Source: Entonaema liquescens
Lineage: Eukaryota; Ascomycota; Sordariomycetes; Xylariales; Xylariaceae
DNA length: 64,000 bases
Assembly (NCBI GenBank): GCA_902805475.1
Contig: CADCSX010000002.1
Location: forward strand, 1,984,001-2,048,000
Direction: 5' to 3'
Position 1 is the first letter of the stretch. Each line of letters starts with the position of its first letter. Below the pieces are notes generated by a model. That model saw only the letters and a program-made list of their open reading frames with translations. It searched no databases and was not told the DNA's origin. Made by a program: the position numbers and the translations under genes. Below, piece by piece: positions 45,467 to 58,120 of this stretch.

Positions 45467-47700
45467 GGTGATACTTCTAATTCTCGATATCTACGTTAGT
45501 CCGAATGTGCTATTACCGTTTGGTATGAACATTCACTTACTTAATTTGATATTATTGACGCTTTCTTGATATAGCTATTTTATTCCTGGGCTTACTTACG
45601 ACACTACGATGTCACCAGTTCACTACGCCCGACTTTTTTTCCAAAGAGAATGCGGGGATCGTACTATCTCGAGTGGGGTAATTCTAGTTGAATACCTTCG
45701 CGAACACTAATTTCGCTCTACTTCTAGCTCGGTGGCTTTTCTTTTCTTTTCTTTTTCTTTTTTAGAAAAAGCTAAACCCCCCCAAAAATACCTACCCAGG
45801 TACATATCGACAAAAAAAAAAAAAGATCGGCCTCTACGGGTTGTTACGGGAAATTTAGTTCCCGTTTATTCTCCTTTTACTTGTTGTAGACGGTTGGTGT
45901 TCGTAGTAGAGCAACGATAGTCAAGACCAGTATATTTATACCGAGATGAATACCGTCTAGCACAAGACAACCTTTTCAATTCAATGCGTACTTTTATAAT
46001 ACAATAGGCTGTCTATTTACCGCGGTTTATATTAACCAATGTAGGCAGAAGAACTTGGGGACACCCGACTAGCAATCCCGATGAGTAACACGATCGTGTG
46101 CGCGCAACACTCTACCAAGATCCAGTTACGATGACTAACGCACGAGTGCGCGGTTGGTCGCTTTAGTCTACACTTGAGTGCACAGAAGGGCCCAGAAATA
46201 TGAATAGAGATATGACAATGTCCCTGCGGTGCAATACGGCGTCGCCAACAAACGTCTCCACGTGTAAGTGACGATGTGTCCGAGGCGTGCTCTAATCCAC
46301 CATGTTTACGTTATCTCGTCTTAAATATTCTATTCGAAACAGTACGATGCCTCGCACCCTTATTCTACGTACTTGGGTACTCAACTACTCATAAACTGCC
46401 GGAGTTGTCTCCTCTCAAGACTTAGCGAGACAAGACGCCGAGCGCCAGGCTCCGAAGAAACTCGTGCCATATCAGAACTCTACTCCCCTATCACTTATGC
46501 ACTGTGGATACGATTTTCGCCGGGCGCCACTATTGTGCAGAATGGTCAAGCCGCTGATTATGGAGTCCGAAAGCATGTAACATACATATATCCCTATCCG
46601 CTCTCTGGCGTGCGTAAGTAGTTAACCACTTGAAGTGGTTGGCTGGTTTGAGGGTCATACAAAAGTTTGGTCCTACCCTTTCGTGTCAATTTAATTGGAC
46701 ATATGGGAGACATGTGTCAGTTAGGTGCGGCTCATAGGAGGCTCAGCGAGGTGGCCCCCAATGCAGGTCAACCGAAGCGGCTGAATGAAGGTTTCAGGGA
46801 ATCCGAAGCAAGGTTCTTCCATGCCGCTCCCGACGACAGAGGGCGTACAAGGGAAGCCACAGGTTATAGTGATAAGAAGATGAATTGTATAGATAGCGAT
46901 GCGATGCGACGATGGCGGTTTGTCTTTAGAACCATGATCCGAAAGAACCAATAGCGACACCCGGGTATTAACAAAGCGTCGTCTCGCACGCTGAGCCGCC
47001 CGCCTGGTCGGACACCGCCTCACTGGTTGCGCGTACAACTCTACATACGCTATACATATTATACATGCATACACATACTTCGTAGACACTAACTAACTAT
47101 CACACGCACCATGGCGTTGGTCTTGGGGTAAGTCGTGAAGGGAGAAGATTTTAAATGGAGCAGTTAATGCAAACTGCCAGGAGGCATGTAGAAAGGGTGG
47201 TTTGGGGGTCCGCAGACTCTGCACCGGCAACGTTACCTATTGACGGCAATGGATCACCACATGAATCAACCAGCCGCGGGCGGCGTGGGAAAATAGCTCC
47301 CTTCTCTGGGTCGTGCAGGCCATAGGCTTAACAGGTAACCAGTCATGGCCGTTATAAGGTCCAAATTGCATACATAGGTAGGTACGTTAGACGTTGAGCA
47401 TGGCCGATCTTCGTCCTGCCTACCGGCCCTAGGCCGGGACTATTTGCGAAGATATTGGAGAAAAGGCCAAGTCCACGAGAGCCTGTGAGAGAGACGCATG
47501 AATGTACATCCTGGTCCGGACTTGCGGGGGGTTATGATGGGATGATGAGATGATAAAAAGCTAATGCTATAGATATATATAGGTTGGCATATTCTTGGTG
47601 TAATATAGGGGACGAGTAGAAGTTGTAAGTTGGTAGGTAATAGATAAATAGCCAAGATGAAACAAGAAGAGAGGAGTCTCACGAAGCCTTAATAAACCGT

Positions 47701-47727
47701 CATACCAAGCATACCAAGCATACCAAG
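47701..47727. repeat. (CATACCAAG)3 tandem
   Basis: Three perfect 9-bp units in the gene desert. Confidence 0.95.
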
Positions 47728-48459
47728 ACCCTTTTCCACGCGGGTGTGGACTTGTTCAGAAGTCTAGGACTGCTGGGTCAGACACACTGCGACCTTTTGA
47801 TAGATAATATTACCTACTATGTATGACTGGGTTATATGACTACATATACTTGGGTATATACGGCGGAGTACATGGGTGAGGGCATTATCATGCAGGTGAG
47901 TTTATCATCTGAAGCATCTAATTTGTTGGCGACGACATGGAGTAGTACCTAGCAGCCTAGGTAGGGTATTGTATTTTTATGTGTTATGTATGTGGTACGG
48001 GACTCCATCTTCCCTCCTTTAGATGTGGTTTCCCCCCCACAATATTATCTCTATCTCTCACTCATACGGGATCCTCTCGGAGCGGATTACCCTCCCACAG
48101 CCAATCCCCCGGCATCAAGTCGAATATGTGTTAATGGTAGACCGCGGAACTATTTTCGTCATCGTAGTTATCCCTTTAATCCCTAGTTATTTCTTTAAGT
48201 TATTGGACAGTTTTAAAAACATATTTTATCTACTAATGTATGTAGGTATGTCCGGAATTACGGCCCACTTGTCATCTTCGAGCTGAAGCGCGCTTCGGAC
48301 TAGTGAAGGGAGTGAGAGTACTATGTAAGTGGGAAGAGTGGGAGAGAGAGAGAGACTCTTGGAGCCATGTTGTCCTGTAGTCTCGTTCTTTCTTTTCTTC
48401 TCTCGACCTTTCCCTTTTACCTTTCTCTTTTGTGTGTGCGCGGACACACCCTTTTGGGC

Positions 48460-48486
48460 AAGTAGTCCAAGTAGTCCAAGTAGTCC
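48460..48486. repeat. (AAGTAGTCC)3 tandem
   Basis: Three perfect 9-bp units in the gene desert, next to a pyrimidine-rich tract. Confidence 0.95.
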
Positions 48487-50696
48487 CCAAGATCGATTTT
48501 CCCAAGAGGCCTCCCATGCTCCATGACTGTTGCCCATGTCCCCACAGAGCGACAAAGACCCTGTAACTCCTCTTTCCGCTACCGGGATCGCGACCCAAGA
48601 TTTAATAAGTGACGCATTGCTCTCTACCGAAGCTTGATGTTCGATTCTCTTGGTCTCGGTGATATTTTTTTTTTGTTGCTAAAGTAGGGCCTTTTTTCAG
48701 CAGAGAGAGTACACCCAGGTGTCCGCTCTCGTGCCTGATCTTAACCATTCTAGTAATAGATATGCTAATAAGAACTAACGGAACAGCTTCAATAATACCA
48801 TACATACCTACCCTCTGCCCTTCTACAGGTATCCATGCATTAGAGGCTGCCGGGTCTTGCGGTCAGCGGCTTGCAGATGCGGCTGTATCATCGTGCGATA
48901 TGTGCGATATGTACTATCAAGGTCCACGTCACATACTGGGCTAGACCCTTTTTCTCCATGCTGCCATGCCTCCATTCTGAGTGGCTTTTTTATAGTGCTA
49001 CCGAATCGTGCAATCCCACCATTTCTTGCGTGGGCGGCACGTTGTTAGAGACAAATAGTTGCGTTCTTTTACATGTTAGCCCCATTAATCGTCATATCCA
49101 GACTCGGAAGCTGAGAAGATATTCCCCCCATTCAGTTCAGTTTGTTCGTTGTGACTTTTCTCTCATCATGTAATATCCTATTAGCTATGTATGTAATATG
49201 TTTGTCCCAGTCCTAGCGTTTCCAGCTCCCGTGGGAATTTCCCCATCCCCGTCCCCTTCTCCATCTCCTTCCCCATCCTCTTCTCTTAGACATTTTCTCC
49301 GAATCCCCTTTCTGTTTCTAATATAATTACAATATAGTAGATAGTCTAACTACTTATCTTAAGTAATTATCTTCGGTTTGAATTTGAAACCTATTAGTCT
49401 CCCACAGATCCGGTCGTGCCGCATTCTTACACACAATATACATAGATATGTAGGTAGAGGTAGAGTATATGCGAAGCGACCCCGCCTCATCCTAGATCGA
49501 GTCGCCCTGGATCCGTACGAAGATAGATACTACGCTCACCTTCGCGCGTATTGAGTGGATAGCCAAGAGGCACAGACCGCAGGTAGTCCCCAGATTCGCA
49601 AAAAGCCCACTCCGTAGATAGTGTGTCATAAAAGTCTCGCCGCGGTTACTTGCACTGACCTTGAAGTGGCTGAGCAACGAGATTACGGCAGCCTGAGCAG
49701 ATTCACGCTTGTGAATATGTAGAATACAGCACGTCTTTTTCTCGCTCTCTCTCTTTCTCACATACACACAGACATATCACATATCCTCTTTCCCTTTTCC
49801 CCTTCTCTATCACCCCCTCGGCTCGCTACCATTACTTCGCTAAGCCCTCCTTCTTGGACCACTACGATCCTATGGAAGTTGTGTTTTATGACGTCCGGGT
49901 ACGTCTGAACGAAGGGCATTGGTAGTTCCACTGATATACGCCCATACGCCCCTCTCAGTAATCCGTAATCAATATTGGATTGTTATCTGGATCGCCGCGT
50001 CTTTCCAATACTACCTGCTACATAGCAACGTTAGTAGCGAGCGCTGTACTTGTTCTGATCGGTGCCTTTATCCCCGCAAAAAGCCGGCCTAGATATTCTA
50101 GTTCCGTCTGACACACCCGACTCGCCATTGAATTCCCACTCTATTCGTACTTTCAGCCAGTTGGACGTACTTCTCGCCGATCAAACCCGTTGCGCTATCA
50201 CTTGTTCGCCCGATTTCTTGCCGTCTGACTGGTACATACCTTACCTATTCGCGTATTGTGCAAACATTACCTGCATATAATAGGAGTATCGCAGGACTTT
50301 GACGCTTGAGCGAATTTGCAGAGTGTTAGAATATTTCGTATAGAAGTCAAAAAAGGGAACAGGGGGTGGTAAAAACAGATTCCATCACTGGATTGCTGCA
50401 GTTGCGGTGCAGTGCAGTACAGTGGGATTTGTGTGAATTACACAATTGTATTGCTCTCTAAAGCTCTGGGAGTGACGGTTAGCTGCCGAGGCTGCCGCAC
50501 CGAAGCAGGATCGAAAAGCCGGGGTGTCGATGAGGCTTTGGAAGTCGCTAAGCAGGAAAAGTCACTAAAAAAGGCGCTAGACAGCGGAAACGGGGATAAC
50601 CCAGTTAAGGCGGCAGGTACAAAGATTGGAGTTACGTGGATACATTGGTACTTGAGTACGTCGGTACAAGGAACTATACGAAGGTACTTCCAGTAC

Positions 50697-51075
50697 ATGC
50701 CCTCGTGCTACCATAGCGGTGCGGTAAGTGAGCTTTCAATGTTCTTTTTTGGTTTTTTTTTTCCTTTTCCCTGGGACCTGCCATCAGGTCCAGTTCTTGG
50801 ATCATCCACTCGCAGCCGCATTCTTCGCCGCACGCCTCTTCCTTCTTGGTCCGTCCAACCTCTCACCATCAGTGGAGTCGTTTCGTACAACATCCCCAGA
50901 CTATCCCTCAATTGGGCTCTCATGGCTATTAGACACGGGAACCTTGAAAGGCGTGCTTTCTGCAATTACTTTATATCATGTATACCTAATGCTGTATTTG
51001 TATATTTGTATTTGTATTTGCTATATGTTGTATATTTACACTGGGTTAGGTCAATGCCTTATCACATTGGCGTAA
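50697..51075 (+). CDS. Weak spliced candidate, small hydrophobic protein
   Basis: An ATG at 50697 gives nine codons to a good donor (GTAAGT, 50724). A 64-nt intron with a long T-rich tract ends in CATCAG (50787). The second exon continues in frame to a stop at 51075, giving 104 residues with an Ala/Leu/Phe-rich start (PLAAAFFAARLFLLGPSNL) and a Tyr/Cys/Ile-rich tail. The splice signals are convincing for this genome; the protein is not recognised and the tail comes from TTTGTATTTG low-complexity DNA. It could equally be a spliced non-coding RNA. Confidence 0.2.
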
Positions 51076-52505
51076 TGTATTCCACTTTCCTGAAAAAAAA
51101 AACATCTACTATTATTATTATGTATCTCCCGCTTCTCTTTCCCTGGGCCCTTGTAACATGGCTTCGCATTAATCTTTCCCTCTCTTTTCCTTTTAGGTCC
51201 TAAACTCCTCACTCCTCATTTTTTTTTTTTTACCCTTCCCGCTTCCCAAGGGTTCCCCACCATCCATCAAGTCCCAGAAGCGACATGACGGAAGAGACAT
51301 CGTTTCTGACCTGAATTTTCCTGTCAGGATCCTTTCTGGATTACCAGACCCCTGTAACCTTGTCCAAGCAGAAAGCTTATAAACCCCCGGTCTTTATTAA
51401 ATGCGGGTTTTGCCTTTCGGACCTGCCTATCACACGGCGCAATCTGGCAATTTGGACTGATCCGATCCCATCGGGTTACCAGCGCCAAAGAAAAATCTAA
51501 GGACACACAACCTGCTTGTCTCTTTCCCAGACAGCGAGACAACCCAACCCAGTCAAACCAGTCTAAGCCTATCTAGCTTGTCTAGCCAAGACCTAAGGGC
51601 TAAGGCCTTGCTGCGTTCCATCAACTAAAGGGCCATCAACCCATCAACCCCATCCCACTTACCCAAACAACCCAGGCGACCCAGACAGAAAGTCTGAGCG
51701 AAGAAAAAAGGCGGCTCCGCAGCATCTCTCCCCCGCCTTACATTATTTGCGCCAAACCTTACCTGACCTGACTTGACCTGCCTTACCGCGACGTTACCTA
51801 CGCAGCACTACCGTACCACTCCAATCTGAAGTCGAATCTTCGGCGGTCACGAGGATATACTTGTTTGAGTCCTTGGCAGCAACTTCACATCCACATTGCA
51901 AGCTAGTCTCCGTGTTCCCATCCCTTCCCCCCCCCTTCCCCCATAACCATCCCCATCAAAGTACAGGATATACTTGCCGTTATACCCATAGTCACCGTGC
52001 CGTATCTACTTCCCTATTGTCTAACCCAAATCTATCATTAACCGCATCCTTCTCCAAACGTTTGATTCTAACCGAACCCTCCCCTTCTTTATTTTCTAAA
52101 CTCCCCCTTTGCACTTTTTTTTTTTTTTAATTCTCTTTTTCTTTTTCTTTTCCTTCGGCTCTCTGCCAATTTGCGCGTTCTAGCCAAGGAACTGCTCGGG
52201 TTCTGAGCTGGATAGCGCGCGCAACCACCCCGTATTTAGCGATAGGGTCTAAGTACCCACCAATCCGCGTGCGGCTCGTTGCGGCGGACAAGACCAGTGC
52301 GCGGTGTTACTCTACTCACGGTCGAGCTTGCCTGTCCAGTCGACTTGGCTGACCGGTGTGCGCCTGGATAACATTTCACAATTTCGCAACTTCACTTATA
52401 TGCGAATGGGAGAGCAACCGCAACCTCGACAGTGCTAAATCACATTAGCGCAATCTGATCCCGAACTCTCACGAGACGACCGACAATCTTTATTTTGGTT
52501 TTCTG

Positions 52506-52517
52506 ATGATGACTTGA
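52506..52517 (+). promoter_or_regulatory. Minimal uORF 1 of the C2H2 gene
   Basis: ATG ATG ACT TGA, a three-codon upstream frame ending 31 bp before the main start. It matters only if the leader is unspliced here. Confidence 0.5.
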
Positions 52518-52525
52518 GGCACCCA

Positions 52526-52537
52526 ATGAGTGAGTAA
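52526..52537 (+). promoter_or_regulatory. Minimal uORF 2 of the C2H2 gene
   Basis: ATG AGT GAG TAA, ending 11 bp before the main start codon. The same bases contain GTGAGT, a good 5' splice site, so this could alternatively be a leader exon end. Confidence 0.5.
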
Positions 52538-52548
52538 ACGGCCACTCC

Positions 52549-54225
52549 ATGCCAGCGAGTGAAAGCATGACTGCGACCGTCGATTCGGCCCTCGCTCACG
52601 ATCCTTCAGCTAGCGACGTGTACGACCCGGATGACGTTTTACCCCAGAACAGTCCCTTGATGAAGGCTCACCGCCCCAAACTCGAACCCTCGCCCTCCCC
52701 GCCGGCGTTACCTATACCTAAAGTTAGTCTTTCTTCTAGCTCGGGTCGGATATCTTCTAATCGACGGCAAAAGGTTCGTCCGAGCCTCGGCGATGCAGTG
52801 TTAATCCATTATCTCGACGGTGGAAAACGGCCAGAAATCGTCGCCGAGGCATGGTCGCGACCACTAAACGCTCATTACGACGACGACGACGACGGACAAA
52901 GTAAAGGGGACACGGAAGAAACCCTCGACGGGTCGGGAGATGAAGAGGATACGAGGAGTCACGAGATGTCCCCAGGTCCCGCACATCGCCACACTTTTCG
53001 TGCTGCTGAGTCGTCGGTATCTAAGTCTATAGACCTGCAGTTTCTCGCGACAAACGCGCTTGCCGCTGCTAAAGCGGCTTCGAAACCGGTAGATACGGAT
53101 GTTTCGCAAATAGCTGATGACGATTCTAGAGTTGCGCAAAGAGCGACGCCGGCTCCAGGCTTTAGGACGGATGGCGCACGAGATGATATCGCGATGAAGG
53201 ATGCAAACAGGCCTGTCCTACAGGCGCCTATCTCTCCTTATGCATCTCAGGGTCCGCAAGAGTTATATTCCCCTCGGAATTATCCTCCAAATCAGGTCTT
53301 GATGCATCCAAACAGTGTTCGATCGCCCCATAGTTTAAATACTCCCACGGACCGTGGGGAGTTGCCTCCGATCCAAGAAGTGTCTCCCAAATCTGATTCG
53401 ACTAACCATGATCCGCTTCCCTCTATAAGGTCTCAGCTGTTTGATCAGCTCACAGGTCCTCCGAAAGAACTGGCTATGCGCAATGGACCTCAGTTTCCTC
53501 ATTCTCCTCCGGGCGGCCCACGTATCGGCGGAATTCCTGGGAGCCACACATCGCCTCCGGTATCCCCCAATGATGCGTATCGTCCAAGCATGCCTTCTCC
53601 AGCCCATACTATCCACAGTATGAGTCCTTTCTATTATCAGGTCGGCAACAATGGAAGCCACCACCGGTCCGGCCAAGATTACAGTAGTGGTAGTAATACG
53701 GATACACCAGGCGCTAGCGGTGGTGATGCCTCGACTCCTGCCACTTCCATCACGGAACGAATGAGCATCGATAATATGACAAATCCTGTTGGCGCATTCG
53801 TTTGTACCGTACAAGGCTGTACTGCGCCCCCGTTTCAAACACAGTATCTGCTCAACTCCCACGCAAACGTGCATTCTTCCGCTCGCCCGCATTACTGTTC
53901 CGTAAAAGGATGCCCGCGGAGCGAAGGCGGGAAAGGGTTTAAGCGTAAAAATGAAATGATCCGTCATGGTCTCGTCCATGATTCGCCTGGGTACGTGTGT
54001 CCGTTCTGTCCAGACCGGGAGCACAAGTATCCCAGGCCGGATAATTTACAAAGGTAAGATATTTCTTCAGGACTGACAACAAACCAAGCGGGTTTTAATC
54101 GTAAATTTAGGCACGTACGGGTTCATCATGTCGATAAGGATAAGGATGATCCAGCCCTTCGCGATGTGCTTTCGCAGCGTCCAGACGGACCTAACCGAGG
54201 ACGGAGACGTCGCGGCGGCCCATGA
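52549..54225 (+). CDS. C2H2 zinc-finger protein, probable transcription factor
   Basis: Exons are 52549-54053 and 54111-54225 (57-nt GTAAGA intron), giving 539 residues. The first 410 residues are Ser/Pro/Asp-rich, low-complexity and probably disordered, with an acidic DDDDD run near residue 107. Three zinc fingers close the protein: FVCTVQGC..LLNSHANVH (about 417-442), HYCSVKGC..MIRHGLVH (about 449-478) and YVCPFCPDREHKYPRPDNLQRHVRVHH (about 483-510). The intron splits finger three between LQ and RHVRVHH. The tail is basic (NRGRRRRGGP). Nuclear DNA binding is inferred from the fingers; I do not recognise a named orthologue or targets. A second in-frame ATG lies six codons downstream. Two tiny uORFs sit just above the start, and the upstream C/T-rich kilobase suggests a long leader. 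Confidence 0.9.
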
Positions 54226-55439
54226 AGGTCTCCGAGGAGCGGGGTACTGAGGGAGAAAAAAAACGAGGAATGAATGCTTCTGACGATACGATATATTGCC
54301 ATTCTATTTTAGATGTACATATGGTGCAGATGATATCCCGGAGGGCGGCTGGTTCTAAAGCTTTGGACGCTGGTTGTCGCGTCGTCAATACTTGATTGAG
54401 GGACGGGGGGCTACTACGGATCATGCCCTGATCAAATGGGAGGGAGCTGGCGTTCTGGGCGTAGCCAATTATACCACACAGGGGAGCGCTTCTTGTTGGG
54501 CTTTTTTTCTTTGCTTTTTCGTTTCCTTCTGTTTGCAACCATTTTGCTCTACATATACCTACTCATTCGCTTATTTATCCCCCCTTTTCCCCCTCACCGC
54601 CGCATGCATTATTCGAAGGTCTGGGGCAGCCCGGAGGAGGGCTAGGTAACCTTGATACGACAAATGTTGGTTGAGGAACGCTTCACATCAATCATATAGC
54701 TACATACATGCAGATATATGTGGCTAGCTACCTACGTAGCTGAGTTGGCCTGGAGAGAAAAATTACCTATATTATGTCGCCTTTCTCACCATGTTCATGT
54801 TTGCGTATGGACTTAGGCAGGGTATATTTCCTCTAGCAGGAGGTACTGCGTGTATCTCTAGGTAGATTCGACGGTATGGCAACCTCAGTCCATTCAAACT
54901 CTAGCCAACAGGCTGTGGGATTGGACGTATTTTTAAACCCGAAATAACTGCCCAGATATCACTAGTCATCTACGTTCTCCTATTGAGAAAATGTAGAGCA
55001 TAGACCACGAATTATCTACATTACGATGCTACGGTTGAATGGAAACTCGTAACGAAACAGATGAATAAACAATGGATATATCAACTCCAAATATGATTTC
55101 TTGTCCTTGACTTTTGGTGAACGTTTCGGATTTCTAGAAAGTAAAATCAATGTATAAATATGCAGCTACGCTATGGCATAAACAAAAAGACGTATACGTC
55201 AGGTACCGCAACAAGCTGTTATTCCTTCGTTCCTGCATTCCTTACACACCATTCTACGCCACCCCATTTGTTGCCGTTAATATGGCGTAGACCGTCCACG
55301 AACTCGCAATTCCCTTTATATCGCTTACTATATACCTCTCACACAACCACCCTTGTTGACGTTCTCGTTCTGCCTTGGGCACGTGTGCCTGGTATTCGTA
55401 GGTATTCAGACCACGATGCTCATAGTCAAGTTCATCGAA
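54226..55439. other. Intergenic region between converging genes
   Basis: 1.2 kb between the stop codons of the C2H2 gene (+) and palB (-). Short frames only; no gene supported. Confidence 0.6.
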
Positions 55440-58120
55440 TCAACCATCCACCATCTCCCACGTCCCAACTTGAACAGGCCCTTCGCTAAGAAGCTCTACC
55501 TGCAACTCTCCTCCACCTCCTCCGTCGCCCATCGTCGTCGGCGAGTGGTATAGGCCCAATTGCTCGACGACAAGCCAGAGTCCACGCCCGCGGGGATCAA
55601 TATCGAATTCGCCTGTGCGTAGGCCGTTAGCACCGACTTCTCTGAATTCGGTTGTGTTATCATGGCTATCCGTAGATGCGATAACTAGCTTATCGGGTCC
55701 GGTGCCGTATTCAATGCTTGCGCGTACCGTGGGATGTGAGCGTGGCGTGCTAGCGCCTCCTCTGGGGGGAGCGCGATAGTTATCTCTCATCGTTACGACG
55801 ACGCTTGCGCGCGTAAGCCGGGCTGCTGAAATAGCGACGCGTTTCTTCTTATGAACTTCACTGTCAGAAGACGAAGGAGATGATGCCGGGCCGCGAAACA
55901 CGAGATCCGGCAATTGTGTGCGCAAGCGGCCTGCAGCGTCGGCCGGCACTAGAGTTATAGCACAGGGGACATCAGATCCAACGCGTAGAGTGAAATCAGC
56001 GAGGCAGCCTGGCTCGAAAGTCGAACACACGACAGTGTAGGTACCAGCCTCAACAAAGGCTGCCTCGGCGAGCGCGCAGCCACGCCGGTAATCTCCCGAT
56101 GTGATGGCTAGGTCGCGATTCCCAATGGCCGTCACGCGGCGACCACCCGCCCACACCAGATCCACATGCACAGGGAGGTCATCACGGGCGGTAGATAATA
56201 ACAGTAAAAGAGGCCCCGCGCGGGGGAGAACAAGACTGAATTGTGGATTCTCCAAATAGCTAGAGGAAGCAGCGTTACCGCCGGCGGTGCGGCGTGTCCA
56301 GGACCCTTTCACGTCTACGTAATGACGCAAGGCAGGCTCGGCCGGGGCGACGACGAGAGAGGCACGTGAGAAAAATGACAAGGTAAAGGAGTACTGTGGT
56401 AGGGGTAATTCCTGAGTAGCGACGACAACCGTGTAAGTGACACCACGCTTAGCTTCGAACGGTGCGAGCGTCTGCGGGGAATCTACGAAATCACCGCGAA
56501 AGACGGGCTGGGTGCTTAGCTGCACGCGTTTACCACCGCTGTTCGCAAATATGTATATGCTCATAAAGCCAAGCCTACTAGACACCTCTGCAAGAGAGGA
56601 CATGGTGGCGTCATCATTGGTGGCGCGATGCTTGCGCATAATCTCGAGTTCGTCGTTTTGAAAGTGACGGCTCAGCAAAATCCAGATACTGCCGTCCATA
56701 GTAGTAGACATGGAGTATTGGGGGTTGTGCGCGAAAGAGCCAGTCATGGTAGGTTCGGGGAGTTGCCAGGTAAAGTGGTGATCCTGACGCTCGGTGAAGA
56801 GGCTAGGATTCCAATTTAGATAGAGCGACTCGAAGTTCTGTGCCACATCATCGAAAGAAATCCAGAAGGAGCCTGGCTTTAGCTTGACTGGGTGATCATC
56901 TGTTGCCTGATGTGATGTATCAAACGACCCTGCCCCTTTCCAGGTGAGACCATCGCACCATGGGTTCTTGACCAATAACCTCCTACTTTCTGATGTCTCC
57001 GACATATCAAGTACCGCGTAGTCGTGCTCGCCCGCCAATCCCAACGTCTCCTCTTCGTCCGGCGACAGCCGTCCCGTTCCTAATGTCACTACCACATCGC
57101 CGTAATCGTAAGCCTTCTTGACGCGCCTCCATGTGCGGTCCCATTCCACTTCGTCGTTCTGTAGGAACAGCTGCTGTGGTATCCAGCCGGTCAATGCGTA
57201 TAGGTCTGTCCCGGAGTTGCTCCCCGGAAAGTCGTACCCGCCCCGAACCTTCAGATATGCCTTTTCCATGAGGGCAGGCCAGATGAGGTTCGGATTTTGG
57301 CGGTCTACAACATAGAGAGTGCGGTCCGTTGAGGATGAAGGGAGGCGGTCATCGATGACAACTTTCCGAAAGCAACCGTTGAAGAACATACGGAATATAT
57401 ACTTCCCACTGTCAGAGAGTTTTGGCTGTCCGCTTTCAAAGTCAATGGGGAACATTAGGGCTGGTAGGATAGATGTAGGACCCGGACGCAGGTGACGCAT
57501 ACAGGCACAGAGACTCGCAACGACAGAGCAGTCTGTTGTTATGTCCTGGACTAGGTCATAGTCGTTTTGGGCCTCCATCAGGAAGTTGTTACTCTGTTCG
57601 GCAGAATCCGGCGGAGTGTCCAGACCTAGAATCTCCAATGGCCGCTTCCAGCCCGAGAAAACGGATTTCTGGCGGTCAGATAGAGAAAACTGCGAAGTAT
57701 CGCTAAAAATATTGCCACCAAATTCATCAGGATTGGGATCCGAGTCCCATGGCAAGAAGATACTTCCATGAAGCCGGGAGTTGCGAAGCAGGATGGCTTG
57801 CTCGCTCTTAGGGATTTGGCGTACCGAGCGTGGTAGCTTCAGACGCTTCTCCACAATAGAAACGCTACCACCGGCCTGGCATGACTTCTTGAGGCTCTCG
57901 GCCTTGGACAGTAACGATTGGCATTTTTTAATCAAGCGGCTTTTCTCTTCGGGGCCAGATGCTACCTGGGCCGCTTTCATGTACAGTTCTGCAGCTGCCG
58001 TAGCATGGTCGAGGGCTTCCTTGCCTTGGGTCTTGGAGGCTAATGCCTCTTGTTCCTAAACACGGTTAGGTCTATAATAGATTATCGAGAGAAGCTATTT
58101 ACCTTTGCCTTTGCCTCCAT
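55440..58120 (-). CDS. palB: Calpain-like cysteine protease PalB/Rim13 (pH signalling)
   Basis: Exons are 58103-58120 (18 nt, six codons) and 55440-58055, across a 47-nt intron, giving 877 residues. The N-terminus (about 10-75) is a MIT-like helical bundle. The calpain core carries the catalytic Cys (QDITTDCSVVASL, about 182), His (GLAGEHDYAVLDM, about 350) and Asn (LLVKNPW, about 370), all present. Two or three beta-rich C2-like calpain domains follow (for example WTRRTAGGNAASSSYLENPQFSL). PalB/Rim13 is recruited by ESCRT-III partners and cleaves the PacC/Rim101 transcription factor at alkaline pH. The length fits the family (about 840-880) and all triad residues support an active enzyme. 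No other pal gene lies nearby. Confidence 0.95.

Larger units (their letters stand above)
45467..52548. other. 7-kb gene desert
   Basis: No recognisable coding gene. It contains pyrimidine-rich tracts (48380-48500, 49220-49330, 51150-52170), A and T homopolymers, two 9-bp tandem arrays and many short frames of biased composition. One weak spliced candidate lies at 50.7-51.1 kb. The rightmost 1.3 kb, C- and T-rich, looks like the promoter and long leader of the C2H2 gene. Non-coding transcripts are possible but cannot be shown from sequence. Confidence 0.5.

Noticed and set aside
50412..51203. 263-codon unspliced frame in the gene desert
   Set aside because: It starts at GTG, crosses an obvious T-rich intron and a poly(A) run, and shows no domain. 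Only the spliced alternative was kept, at low confidence.
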